Below are positions 48,046 to 59,699 of a DNA stretch of 64,000 nt, piece after piece. A program made the translations under genes and the position numbers. Each line of letters opens with the position of its first letter. Position 1 is the first letter of the stretch. Source of the DNA: Ipomoea triloba (lineage: Eukaryota > Streptophyta > Magnoliopsida > Solanales > Convolvulaceae); contig NC_044919.1 in assembly GCF_003576645.1 (NCBI RefSeq), positions 15,109,945-15,173,944 of the forward strand, read 5' to 3'. The notes below the pieces were generated by a model that worked only from the letters and a program-made list of their open reading frames with translations, searched no databases and was not told the origin of the DNA.

Positions 48046-48960
48046 TTTATACACTTATTTTAGAACACTGACTTTTTGTGATATTTGTTGCATGCAAGGA
48101 AGACTCATACTATAATTGCATTTATACACTTATTTTAGACCACTGAATTTTTGTGATATTTGTTGCATGCAAGGAAGACTCATACTATAATTGCATTTAT
48201 ACACTTATTTTAGACCACTGAATTTTTGTGATATTTGTTGCATGCAAGGAAGACTCATACTATAATTGCATTTATACACTTATTTTAGACCACTGAATTT
48301 TTGTGATATTTGTTGCATGCAAGGAAGACTCATACTATAATTGCATTTATACACTTATTTTAGACCACTGAATTTTTGTGATATTTGTTGCATGCAAGGA
48401 AGACTCATACTATAATTGCATTTATACACTTATTTTAGACCACTGAATTTTTGTGATATTTGTTGCATGCAAGGAAGACTCATACTATAATTGCATTTAT
48501 ACACTTATTTTAGACCACTGAATTTTTGTGATATTTGTTGCATGCAAGGAAGACTCATACTATAATTGCATTTATACACTTATTTTAGACCACTGAATTT
48601 TTGTGATATTTGTTGCATGCAAGGAAGACTCATACTATAATTGCATTTATACACTTATTTTAGACCACTGAATTTTTGTGATATTTGTTGCATGCAAGGA
48701 AGACTCATACTATAATTGCATTTATACACTTATTTTAGACCACTGAATTTTTGTGATATTTGTTGCATGCAAGGAAGACTCATACTATAATTGCATTTAT
48801 ACACTTATTTTAGACCACTGAATTTTTGTGATATTTGTTGCATGCAAGGAAGACTCATACTATAATTGCATTTATACACTTATTTTAGACCACTGAATTT
48901 TTGTGATATTTGTTGCATGCAAGGAAGACTCATACTATAATTGCATTTATACACTTATTC
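48046..48960 (+). repeat. 75-bp tandem array, 12 units plus partial
   Basis: Units begin TTTATACACTTATTTTAGAC at 48121 and every 75 bp after; the first (48046) is slightly diverged. Internal units look identical. The assembly break at 50517 lies in this array, so the true copy number is unknown. Confidence 0.97.
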
Positions 48961-49036
48961 ATACTCATATTCGATGTTATAATTTCTATAATTGTATATC
49001 AATTCAAATATTGCAACGCACGGGTGAAAATACTAG

Positions 49037-49640
49037 TTATGTTAATATTAATAATGCATTTTAAATTTTCAAATTATTGAGGGAAACTGATGTGGTAAAT
49101 ACGTTTGGATCTATGATTTAGTACATGGTGTATAGTATGTGAACTCGAGAATAAAAGAGCATAGGATGGAGGTTCAAGAGCTAAAGTGGGTTAGGTGAAC
49201 ATCCAAAAGTCCCTCCTCAAGGCATTAAATGTGCCTTATATAGAGGGCTGTAAGAGGCACATGCTGGGGACTCGACATGTGTGCCACGTGTAGCGCAAGC
49301 ACTGTGGAGGTCGGAGGTATCACCGATTAGCCCACGTGTAAAAAGATCCCTGATATGCTTGTTTTTACTGTGACTAGGTTGTGCATTATCTACTATGTTT
49401 GTATTCTAGTCTAAAATGCCTTACAAGCCCGGGACGCTTGGTCCGAGCTACGGGGTCGGGACCGAGCCCAGGATGTGCTACATGTAGTTAATATCGTAGA
49501 TAATGGGACTGTGTTTAGGCTCAGGTTGGATCTTATTACTAAACCCAGTCAGGGATTGTTCCTCATGGGAGGCACGGCCTAAGCAGTACATACCGAGCAC
49601 ATATACGGCGAGTTGTCCAAGGTACGATATATTTCTCATG
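49037..49640. other. Unclassified LTR-like or promoter-bearing repeat
   Basis: Mid-GC segment with CTTATATAGAGGGC, a TATA-like box at about 49234, and CACGTGT motifs. Repeated exactly at 50686-51289. No coding seen. Confidence 0.35.
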
Positions 49641-49689
49641 AAATAGACACCTTAGTCATTTTTTTTTATTTATATCATTTTTGTATTAA

Positions 49690-49930
49690 ACAATTAATTA
49701 ATCGACGTTGTATGTGGAATTTAAAAATAAAAAAATGCAATACGACGTCGGTTATTTATATAACTGACGTGATAAGTAACTATTTTATTATTATTTTTTG
49801 TTATTTATAAAATAACCGACGTTAAATTGTTTTATTTTTATTTTTTATAAATTTAATTAACCTTTAACGTTGGTTTTTTCATATAACCGACGTTATATGT
49901 CCGATGTTATATGTGATTTTTGTAGTAGTG
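49690..49930. mobile_element. CACTA transposon terminus
   Basis: Read on the minus strand it starts CACTACTACAAAAATCACAT, with subterminal ACGTCGGTTAT/AACGTCGG repeats in both directions over about 230 bp, typical of CACTA (En/Spm) ends. Only this end is visible. The same DNA recurs at 51339-51579. Confidence 0.75.
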
Positions 49931-49983
49931 ATCATTGAGTTTGACAGACACATTTTTTTTGCCATTGGAGTGCAGCTAAAAAT

Positions 49984-50352
49984 ATGGAAGGAAACATTCT
50001 TTTGAATCAAAGCCAACATTTCCTTTGTCTCAAAGAATTAAAAGACCTCATCATCGGAAGCTGCATGAATTCAGCAGAGGCCACGGTGGAAGAGGGGACG
50101 AAGGTGCATGAGCCTGCTTGGGATGGTGAAATTCTTGCTTTGCTTTCACCACCGTCTCCATTGTTGCGTTTCTTGTTTGTACACATACGAATGAAACACA
50201 CAAGTGCTACTTGCTTGTCTTATATACATTATGACAAACGCACTTGCTTTTGTCGCACTTTAGCACCAAAAAAAATCAGTTTGAATTTTTTGAGAAACTC
50301 ATTTGTGACTTGCGTTTCTAACAAGAAACTCAAGCACATTTCAGTCAATTAA
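49984..50352 (+). CDS. Hypothetical 122-codon ORF, low support
   Basis: Open frame MEGNILLNQSQHFL to a TAA. No domain recognised. The opposite strand has a 64-codon frame. It is duplicated unchanged at 51633-52001 as part of the block around the N at 50517, so its repetition is not evidence of selection. It may be chance or a transposon-captured fragment next to the CACTA end. Confidence 0.2.
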   Translation: MEGNILLNQSQHFLCLKELKDLIIGSCMNSAEATVEEGTKVHEPAWDGEILALLSPPSPLLRFLFVHIRMKHTSATCLSYIHYDKRTCFCRTLAPKKISLNFLRNSFVTCVSNKKLKHISVN

Positions 50353-50517
50353 CCTTTATTTACACTGGTATGGCTAGTTGGTGGGTCCAACAATATCACT
50401 GATTTTTAACAGGATTTGTTTACTCTTGTGGGGTTGGTTGGCGGGTCTATTGACCCTATTGATTAACGTCTAGCAGGGATGATTAAAACAATTGATCCTG
50501 TTTAGTACTCTAGTTAN

Positions 50518-52165
50518 CATTTATACACTTATTTTAGAACACTGAATTTTTGTGATATTTGTTGCATGCAAGGAAGACTCATACTATAATTGCATTTATA
50601 CACTTATTCATACTCATATTCGATGTTATAATTTCTATAATTGTATATCAATTCAAATATTGCAACGCACGGGTGAAAATACTAGTTATGTTAATATTAA
50701 TAATGCATTTTAAATTTTCAAATTATTGAGGGAAACTGATGTGGTAAATACGTTTGGATCTATGATTTAGTACATGGTGTATAGTATGTGAACTCGAGAA
50801 TAAAAGAGCATAGGATGGAGGTTCAAGAGCTAAAGTGGGTTAGGTGAACATCCAAAAGTCCCTCCTCAAGGCATTAAATGTGCCTTATATAGAGGGCTGT
50901 AAGAGGCACATGCTGGGGACTCGACATGTGTGCCACGTGTAGCGCAAGCACTGTGGAGGTCGGAGGTATCACCGATTAGCCCACGTGTAAAAAGATCCCT
51001 GATATGCTTGTTTTTACTGTGACTAGGTTGTGCATTATCTACTATGTTTGTATTCTAGTCTAAAATGCCTTACAAGCCCGGGACGCTTGGTCCGAGCTAC
51101 GGGGTCGGGACCGAGCCCAGGATGTGCTACATGTAGTTAATATCGTAGATAATGGGACTGTGTTTAGGCTCAGGTTGGATCTTATTACTAAACCCAGTCA
51201 GGGATTGTTCCTCATGGGAGGCACGGCCTAAGCAGTACATACCGAGCACATATACGGCGAGTTGTCCAAGGTACGATATATTTCTCATGAAATAGACACC
51301 TTAGTCATTTTTTTTTATTTATATCATTTTTGTATTAAACAATTAATTAATCGACGTTGTATGTGGAATTTAAAAATAAAAAAATGCAATACGACGTCGG
51401 TTATTTATATAACTGACGTGATAAGTAACTATTTTATTATTATTTTTTGTTATTTATAAAATAACCGACGTTAAATTGTTTTATTTTTATTTTTTATAAA
51501 TTTAATTAACCTTTAACGTTGGTTTTTTCATATAACCGACGTTATATGTCCGATGTTATATGTGATTTTTGTAGTAGTGATCATTGAGTTTGACAGACAC
51601 ATTTTTTTTGCCATTGGAGTGCAGCTAAAAATATGGAAGGAAACATTCTTTTGAATCAAAGCCAACATTTCCTTTGTCTCAAAGAATTAAAAGACCTCAT
51701 CATCGGAAGCTGCATGAATTCAGCAGAGGCCACGGTGGAAGAGGGGACGAAGGTGCATGAGCCTGCTTGGGATGGTGAAATTCTTGCTTTGCTTTCACCA
51801 CCGTCTCCATTGTTGCGTTTCTTGTTTGTACACATACGAATGAAACACACAAGTGCTACTTGCTTGTCTTATATACATTATGACAAACGCACTTGCTTTT
51901 GTCGCACTTTAGCACCAAAAAAAATCAGTTTGAATTTTTTGAGAAACTCATTTGTGACTTGCGTTTCTAACAAGAAACTCAAGCACATTTCAGTCAATTA
52001 ACCTTTATTTACACTGGTATGGCTAGTTGGTGGGTCCAACAATATCACTGATTTTTAACAGGATTTGTTTACTCTTGTGGGGTTGGTTGGCGGGTCTATT
52101 GACCCTATTGATTAACGTCTAGCAGGGATGATTAAAACAATTGATCCTGTTTAGTACTCTAGTTA
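50518..52165 (+). repeat. Second copy of a 1.65-kb block (first copy 48869-50516)
   Basis: Offset 1649 bp throughout. The sequence matches 48869-50516 apart from one base in the first repeat unit (AGAAC versus AGACC). The N at 50517 separates the copies, and the second begins inside the 75-bp array. Best explained as an unmerged overlapping contig. Confidence 0.93.
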
Positions 52166-52909
52166 GTTTAGATTAGCTTCAAGAATTTTGTGAGAAAAGA
52201 GAGTTTTTTATGAGAGGTTACATATAATAGTTACATTAGTCTTTTACAATTTTAAATTCAATAAGTTGATAAAAAAGTGCTACTTGGAGTAGCATTTTAA
52301 ATTTCAGTTGATTGGTGCCAAACAACTATTTACTAAATATCCATTTTAACTTATGACTAAGTCAATTAGACAAAGCTAGTCAAACCAGCTAGAGAATGGC
52401 TGATCTACAAATTCAGATCGATTATGTTGTAATTAATTAGCTTTAACAAATAAACAAACAAACAAATGCTTCTTTTTTGAAAAAGGTCATAAATAATACA
52501 TAAGTATGCATAGGCTGCTTTGTACTAGTTAGTAGTGTTGTTGGATTTAAGAGATAGTGGTTTAGAACTAATTAATTTCTTTAAATCATAAATATTATCA
52601 TGTTGATTAAAAAAAAAAAAAAGGCCGCTGAGAAAGAAAAATAGGGGATTGTAGCTGAAGTTATCTCATAATTCATAGAACTTTCAAAAAGATCAAACAC
52701 TTACAAAGCTAGCCAGAACATAACTGCTTGTACAATTATGCTATATATTGAATATGAGAATATCTAGAAATCCAGTTCAAAGTTCATTTCTGATATTTAA
52801 TTGAGGATTTTATCCAAATAATTTAAGGCAGGCACAACTTTAAGGGTTTAAATTAAAGATGAGAAAAATACAAGCTAAGTAGGAGATTACACTAAGTGCA
52901 ATAGATCAA
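52166..52909. other. 3' flank of the sulfate transporter gene
   Basis: AT-rich. No gene recognised. It should contain the polyadenylation region of the minus-strand transporter. Confidence 0.5.
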
Positions 52910-55900
52910 TCATACATGATCTGTTGGCACTTGAAACTTGATGGTTGATGAAAGTGCAGAAACAGCTTCTCCAACAGTCAAAAACAGAGAATCTGATTTC
53001 ACAATATCTTCGGTTTCTTCTGCTCTCTGTAACTTTTCCAGGACTTCACCAAGTGGATTTACCAACACAAGCTGTCATGTATGTTAAATAAAGTCAAAAT
53101 AGTGAAATTTGGCATTTCAGTTTGGCAAAAATTTGTGTGAGATCGTTATATTCTTGTCTGTGAAACGGGTCGAGTATTTATATTGAAAAAATGTAATATT
53201 ACTCAGGAATTTGTTTGTTACTTATAAAGGAAAGCGTAATACTTTTTGAAGAAAAATGTAATACTTTTATTGATTAGTATTACTTTTTTCAGTATAAATA
53301 TTACATTTTTATATTGATCTGACCCATCTTACGGATAAGGATTTGTGAGACAGTCACACTAGAGAGTCACTCTTTGAATTTTTGGTTTAGGGTGCAGTAA
53401 ATTAATTTAGGGGGGTCTTTAATCCAGCCTCTAACTTATTTGTACAAATGCTAAAATAAAATTACAAGAGCATATAGATGCTTACCTCAACACCCTTCTT
53501 TTCTAGTGTCATTCTCAAGTCCTTGAAAAATGAGACTCCACTTGTATCAATAGCACTGATAGCTGACAATTTCAACAAACAAATTTCATTATTCCATTTA
53601 AAATGTCTTTTACTTGTAGTAAGGTGCTCTAAGGAAGATTCCAATTGACAATACCTTGGTGAAAATAAGGATCTGTATTACTTTGCTATAAATGCTATTT
53701 TAACCTAGAGTTCGAGACATACTTTATTATCATTTTGCCTACATAGGTTAGCTAACTTTTTGTAACTTTTCAGTACTTTCAATTTTGAACCATAAAATTG
53801 GTCCAGGGAAACGTCTCAATCTTAATTAGTATCCCACAATTTCTTACACAATTAATGTGAAGTTGTGTCAGACTTAGCTAATTTTTATGGTTTCATCTCT
53901 TTTCATTAAAAAGTTGGTTTAATATATGATAATATTGCGGTGTACTAATAGGTAAAGCAATTTGTGTACGAGTTCTATTACATAGACTCTAGAATATTAC
54001 ACCCTAAATTTTATTTCATGATGTGACAGACACTGATGCTTTTTTCATGTGGTCCTAATGCAAGTGTCTGGATCAAAATTTTGTGTGTGGAGTAAAAGTT
54101 GGGAGTGAAAAATGAGAGTACACGATATTTTTCCTTTTTGTATTAACGTTCTTATAAAGTTAACAAATGTACTCCTTATTTCATTTTTTTTAAATTTTTT
54201 TTTAATGTTTGAGTGTAGGAATCTCTTGAATAATAAAGTGACAATAGAGAGTGTCCAAAATGTGTGTGTTTCTTTGTGAAGTACTACAATGCAAGGTTGA
54301 TGCCAATAATGCTGAAAACCATGTTTCTAAAAAGCTTACCAGACATATCAAGAACCACAAATCTCAGCTCAGATTGTTTTTTGGTTTGCTCCTCCTCGGC
54401 CTCATATTCTTCTATCCACCTTGAAATCCTTTTTGTAAGGACAAAAAAAAAAGAAAAGGGTAAGGAAATGAATACAGGAACAAAAAAACAGAAGTGAAAG
54501 AACATTTTGCAGCTAGCTTAGGTTGTTGAGAAACAAACCTTTCTTTGAGATAAGTTGTATTGACAAAATTGATTGGAGCTTCAATGCTTAAGATCAAGAA
54601 GCCAGGAGTTGTAATGGCTTCCTTGTAATGATCGAGGTCGCGGTAAATCCCTGTCCCAGGAATATTTCCCAACATCATTGTTTTAGGCCTAGTGATTTGC
54701 AACAACACCTTAAAGATGGATATCCCAACCTGAACATATATGTATATATCCATGATGTTGGTTAGACAGAGGGGCAATGCATGTGAATTGTGAAGTGAGA
54801 ATAGGGAAAAATATTATTAGCGACGTCAGTAAATGCTAAGTCTAGCACCGGGAGGCTGGATATTGTTGGGCAGAAGTCTCTAAAGAACTTAAATGACCAA
54901 ATCCAGCACTTAGCGTCTCAAAAATATGTAGCAGTATAAAGAAATAAAGTTGCGCATTCTATACGAACTATTCTTTTGGGTGTAATCCAGAGTCTCCACT
55001 GTCGGACACAATGATAGTTGGCCTGGAGATTTAAAGTTGCTCCATACCCAAAGCCAAGGATCAAACCTTGACCTTTGGTTAAGGATGAATGAGTCCCTTC
55101 AACTTAACCACATCCTCCAGGTTCTATACTAACTATAGCGTAGTGGTAAGTGTTTGAACCTAACAAGTGGTATCAAAGCCCGAGGTTGGGGAAGGGTATT
55201 GCTGAGTGGGGCTAGTAAGGTCAAGTCTAGCACTCGGTGGCTGAGAATTGTTAGGCAGAGGTCTGTAAAGGGCTTAACTCAGCCCTACAATCCCCAGGGG
55301 CCTGAGCCTCTCGAAAATGTGTGGTGGTATAAGAAAATAAAACAACGCCTTGACTACTAGCTATAATTTTTGGTCCAAACAAGTATAATGGATCAGGGGC
55401 ACGCACCGCAATGGCAAGACCGTTTTGGACAGAGATGAATGTTACGCCAAAAAAGGCACATAACAGGACGATGAAATCGAACTTGTCGACTTTCCAGATA
55501 GAATACGCGGCGGGGATGTCGATCAGTCCGACCACTGCAGTGACGATGATTGCCCCGAGGATGACGTTGGGGGTGTACTGGAAGAGCGGCATGAGGAAGA
55601 GGAGCGTGACCATCACCGTCACGGCCATTACAATGTTGGAAACCGCTGTTTTGCACCCTGCGTTGTGGTTCACTGCAGATCTAGAGAAAGCCCCTGAAAA
55701 TTCAATTGAAATGCCCATTTTAATTTGCATTACATTAAATCATTCATATACCAACACAAACCTACTATGTTAGTCATTCAAACTGTTGGACAGAGACCAA
55801 TAAGGGTTCTAGCACCCAGACACCCAGTGACTGTGGATGATTGGGCAAAGACCGATAAAGGGTTTAAAGGGTCAAGTCCAGTACCCAACGTCTGGAGAAT

Positions 55901-58900
55901 GTGTGGCGGTATAAGAAAACAAAGTTAGACATTTGCTACTAGTTATAGGTTCTATTTGGTAAATGACTGTTGGCTGTTTGGGTTAGAAGATATGATTTGT
56001 TGATAATATTAGCTGATTCTAGAAAGTTGTTTGATAAATTAGCTGTTAGCTGATAGCTGTTTGGTATAATTTCTTTTCTTAAAAAGCTAAATGAAAAGGC
56101 TGCTTTGAGTAGCCTTTTGAATTTTAGCATTTTGGAGTTACAAAAAACTTATTAACAAAAAAACTAATAATGGTCAAATAAACCAAAATTGGCTGATAGG
56201 CTGATAATTTACCAAACAGGACCATAGTTTTTGGGCACAATGGGATCAAAGTCAAGTACCCTTAACAATCAATTAAGACTAGTTGGTTGGTGCTGGCAGG
56301 AAAATTTGTCCCATTAAAATCGGTAAAGGCCAAGTCTATCACCCGATTACTGAGACATTATAAATATCCTACCTGTTGTGATATAGCACGAAGTCGAGGA
56401 ACCTACGACGTTCATGATCCCGATTGCCATCATTTCCTTGTTGCCATCAACCTGGTAGTTCTTCAGGGCAGCAAAAGTTCTCCCCACTGCAATTCCTTCC
56501 TGTATGCATATATGTTTCAACACAATTTTTTTATTTTGCACCAATCCAATTTTATTTCTAGGTCATTAATTCTTGGGTTTTAAAAAAATAAATAAATAAA
56601 TTATTATATAATAAGATCCACTTACAGTGAGTGAAATGATACCAGTGACAATCCCAGTTTTGATGACTAGCCCCAAGTGGGCCCCATGGAAACGTAGCAT
56701 GTTCCATGAAGGAGGGTTCAATCCTTCTTGCAGTTTTCCAATCTAAATTGACCAACATTTTTAAAAATTAAATAAATAATTATTGTGAGGGTTAGTGATA
56801 AATGAAAAAAAAAAAAAAAAAAAAANNNNNNNNNNNNNNNNNNNNNNNNNAAGTGTTCCATGATGGAAGAGGGTTCAATCCTTCTTGCAGTTTCCAATCT
56901 AAATTGACCAACATTTTAAAAATTAAATAAATAATTATTGTGAGGGTAGTGATAAATGAAAAAAAAAAAAAAAAAAAAACACATGTAAATCCGGTCGGAA
57001 ACAACAGTCAACAGTAACTTACGACACTAATGCCATGTTTATCAGCTTTGAAGGCAAAGACTAGAAGAGTGGATAAAATCACAGAGAGAAGAGGGGCTCC
57101 TGCTGATATCCAGAATAGCTTTGGTCTTCTAATGCCCTGTATTCACAATAATATTAGGATCAAAAGGTGAATATTTCAAAAAAAGACTAAAAGTAAACTG
57201 TCACCTATAAATTTATGATAAAATGTGAAATTAATTCTATGTTTTATTGATGTGATGTTGATTATTTTATTTTATTTTATTTTTATTTGGTTTAGGGATA
57301 AACATTGCATGTAAAGATATTTCTGGGAAAGAAAGTGAATAAAAGGGTAGAAAATGTTACATACAATGTGTCTTGTGAACAGGAGGAAGACCAAGAAGCA
57401 AACTCCCATTAGTATAGTTTGCCACGACCACTGCAGAAAGCCATCAACATAAATAAATAAATAAACAAAAACCAACTTGATTGGCGTGCAAATCCATTAA
57501 AAGGGGTCAGAAATTTAAATCCTTCTTACATGAAAAAATTAATTGTCCACGCTTTATCTTTTAATTGGGACCGTACGAACATGAATTAGTTTAAGTATAT
57601 GTTACGAACAATAAATAATTGTTAGGTTAGGCAGAAAAAATTAAAACATATGAAAATATCTGATTATTTTATTAGTATATTTAAGTATGTGATATATCAT
57701 TCTTTATTAATTATCATCTAGAATACATTGGTAAATGGAAAACAGACTTGATTTGGGAATGTCAAAGTTTGGTGGAAAGTAGAGGCGAATCATATTTATA
57801 TATCGAAATCCAAAAACCACTACATGACCGTCTACACAAATGCCAAACGTCTGCACTTTTATGTAGTTAAAGAACATAAACTTTTTCAGAACATAATCCT
57901 TAATTTTAAGATTTTCCCCTGTTTGTACATGAATTTATAGATCTCGATTTTTCACATGACTACACAATGACAAACCAGGAGTCAAAAAAGTTGTACCAGC
58001 ATGTGAACCTGGTTTTTATTGGCAAAAAGTAAAATAATAATAAAATGGAGAAAATGAAATACTTTATAGGGAAAAGTTATATTAGTGAAGTTGATAACAT
58101 TAGGTATTAATTAGAATTCAAGGATGTGTTCCGTTTTACGTTTTGCAGGGCTTTTATGTAACACGTGGACCATAGTCCAGGTACATTCCAGGTCAACTAA
58201 AGATTAAAATTTATGTCAATTATAGTGTGAGAACACATTTGTTACCATTTTAAATGGGTAATCACAGGATTGAACATCTGTGATAGGGCCATTGAGTTTT
58301 TGGACTAAAAGAAAAAATTAAAAAAGTAATAGTGCATAACACAGTGGCATTTGCCAAGCACCTTGTTCTCAGTTGTCATCTTTGTGACCCTCCTTGAAAG
58401 AATGTCACGAAATTGGTCCCGCATATATTAAACAGATATTACCTTATAATAAAAAAAAAATACAGAGTAATTTATTCTCTTTTCCAATGATGAAAAGAAT
58501 AATGGTACTAACCTCATTTGTACGGTGGAAAACAGAACTGAGAACAGGGACAAGTCCCATTTGTTGAGTGAAATGTGTGATTCCCAGAAGACTCTTTAGC
58601 TGCTGGAGCGAAACTATAATGGCAGCTCCCGCCATGAATCCAACAAGCGTTGCTCTCGACAGAAAATCAATGATAAATCCAAGCCTACAATTATATATAT
58701 GTTCCCAGCCATTCAACTTTTTAAGTTTCACCCAAAATTATTATTAATTTTAATTTGTTCAATTTGACTGTATATAAACAAAACATTAAAAAAAAAAACT
58801 AAAATTACTGCTCTGTTCGGTCAACTAAAAAATAAAAAGAAAAAAAGATTGTGATAATTACCTGAAAATGCCGAGAGAAGCTTGGAAAAGACCAGCAAAG

Positions 58901-59588
58901 AAAGTGGAAGAAAAGGCAAGTTGGAGGAACAAATTTGGGTCATCAGATGGAGAAACTTCTTGTCTGAGCATGGAGCCAAGGATCAGAGAAGCTATGGAAA
59001 CTGGGCCCACAGCAAGATCCCTTGAACTTCCAAGAACAGCATAAACAAGTGGAGGAACAAAGCTTGAATCTGCAAATTAAAACAATCTTCATGGATCAAA
59101 CATATAGAAGAGACAAAACATTTTTTTTACAGAGAAAAAAAAGAAAGAAATTAAACTCACAAAGACCAACTATGGGAGGCAAATTTGCAAGCTTGGCATA
59201 ACTTATACCCTGCAGAGAGGGAGAGAGAGTTCTGTAAAACTGTCCCTGAGTAGATTAAATGAATGGGTAGGATATATAATTATATATATACCTGGGGAAT
59301 GGCAAGGCTGGCAATGGTGAGACCAGAAATAACATCAGACTTGAACAATCTGAAGCTATATTCAGGACCCCATTGAAGAATTGGGAAAAAGTACTGGGCA
59401 CCCAGAATGAGCCTGTGTTTAAGAGGCTGGTTTTTGAATTGGCGAAAAGGGTCATCAGGGAAGAAGGTTTCTTTCAGCCTGCCCTTCAGTTTCTGCCATG
59501 TGCTCCTCTTGGGTGGCTCCTCCACCCTGTGGATTACCTCCACCCCACCCATCTCCACTCTGAAACCACTGCTCCCATTTCCTTCCAT
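52910..59588 (-). CDS. SULTR3;3: SULTR3;3-type sulfate/anion transporter
   Basis: 651 codons in 13 exons: 59588-59292, 59209-59161, 59069-58862, 58684-58513, 57430-57365, 57136-57023, 56742-56626, 56499-56373, 55693-55407, 54729-54539, 54428-54340, 53562-53486, 53071-52910; all phases close. SLC26/SulP family: ETFFPDDPFRQF near residue 41, signature LAIPQGISYAKLANLPPIVG, then YSSFVPPLVYAVLGSSRDLA, about 10-12 membrane segments, TTGAFSRSAVN, and a C-terminal STAS domain (SIEAPINFVN, LDMSAISAIDTSGVSFF, with the conserved Thr near 579). Group 3 proteins act in plastid sulfate uptake or, for some members, phosphate distribution. Assignment to subgroup 3;3 rests on MGVCFLVFLLFTRH, IGKLQEGLNPPSWNM and GNIPGTGIYRDL. 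No lesion seen. Confidence 0.93.
53130..53385. mobile_element. Foldback MITE in transporter intron 12
   Basis: Ends are imperfect inverted repeats: GTGTGAGATCGTTATATTCT.. TGTGAAACGGGTCGAG and, reversed, the CTGACCCATCTTACGG.. TTGTGAGACAGTCACAC side. TAATATT/AATATTAC palindromes fill the centre. The TGTGAGAC-type end is common in plant MITEs. Confidence 0.7.
54810..54965 (+). mobile_element. TRIM-like relic A (transporter intron 9)
   Basis: Shares GTCTAGCACCGGGAGGCTGG, ATTGTTGGGCAGAAGTC and a GTAGCAGTATAAAGAAATAA tail with relics at 55120, 55768 and 59700. Confidence 0.55.
55120..55380 (+). mobile_element. TRIM-like relic B, most complete (intron 9)
   Basis: In order: an LTR-end-like ACTATAGCGTAGTGGTAAGT, AACAAGTGGTATCAAAGCCC (a Met-tRNA primer-binding-like site), a GC-richer interior (GGCAGAGGTCTGTAAAGGGC, CTCAGCCCTACAATC), then TGTGTGGTGGTATAAGAAAA..GACTACTAGCTATAATTTTT, which looks like a second LTR start. 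The TAGCGTAGTGG string also fits a pol III A box, so a SINE cannot be excluded. Confidence 0.6.
55768..55950 (+). mobile_element. TRIM-like relic C (intron 8)
   Basis: TTGGACAGAGACCAATAAGG, TGGGCAAAGACCGATAAAGG, GGTCAAGTCCAGTACCCAAC, then TGTGTGGCGGTATAAGAAAA and TTTGCTACTAGTTATAGG. Lacks the left LTR end and primer site. Confidence 0.6.
56240..56365 (+). mobile_element. TRIM-like relic D, short (intron 8)
   Basis: CGGTAAAGGCCAAGTCTATC then ACCCGATTACTGAGAC match the interior of the family. Ends at exon 8. Confidence 0.45.
56626..56980. repeat. Exon-7 edge duplicated around a 25-N gap
   Basis: After the Ns (56826-56850), 56851-56980 repeats about 56695-56825 (end of exon 7 and adjoining intron, then a poly-A run), with several indels in the coding part. 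Two contig ends were not merged; the copy with indels is probably the lower-quality end. The 56626-56742 exon is the usable one. Confidence 0.9.
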
Positions 59589-59620
59589 TTCTCAACTCAC
59601 TCAACACACACAACTCTCTC

Positions 59621-59628
59621 TATTTATG
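59621..59628 (-). promoter_or_regulatory. Proximal TATA box of SULTR3;3
   Basis: Minus strand GCATAAATAGAGAG lies about 33 bp upstream of the start codon. Initiation from it would give a leader of only a few bases, so either the leader is tiny or the upstream promoter at 60334 is used. Confidence 0.4.
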
Positions 59629-59699
59629 CTGCTCCAATTTTTCTCTGTCCACCCCCACACCATCAAATCAATTTTCAAATAATAATAATAATAAATACT

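Larger units (their letters stand above)
45783..49036 (+). mobile_element. Helitron B, non-autonomous, multiple 5' ends
   Basis: The outermost 5' terminus TCTATACTATTAATAAAAAC is at 45783 after host A. The 3' end TTGCAACGCACGGGTGAAAA then TACTAG ends at 49036 before host T. No helicase or Rep coding is seen. The interior holds eight 5'-terminus copies, a 32-bp-arm hairpin, a 42-bp triplet and a 75-bp tandem array. A non-canonical 3' hairpin (GCAACGCACGGG) is weaker than in Helitron A. Confidence 0.82.

Noticed and set aside
48046..48960. CRISPR-like array
   Set aside because: 75-bp units are contiguous with no unique spacers, in a plant nuclear context; it is a tandem repeat.
49984..50352. 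Conserved duplicated gene (two identical 122-codon ORFs)
   Set aside because: Identity between copies comes from the assembly duplicate, so it gives no support for coding; kept only as a low-confidence ORF.
50518..52165. Genuine recent segmental duplication
   Set aside because: Boundary coincides with an N inside a tandem array and near-total identity; an assembly overlap explains it more simply.
55411..55773. 120-codon plus-strand ORF
   Set aside because: Antisense shadow of SULTR3;3 exon 9, which is GC-rich and therefore open on both strands.
56851..57004. Extra copy of SULTR3;3 exon 7
   Set aside because: Partial copy after a 25-N gap with frame-breaking indels; contig-end overlap, not an alternative exon.
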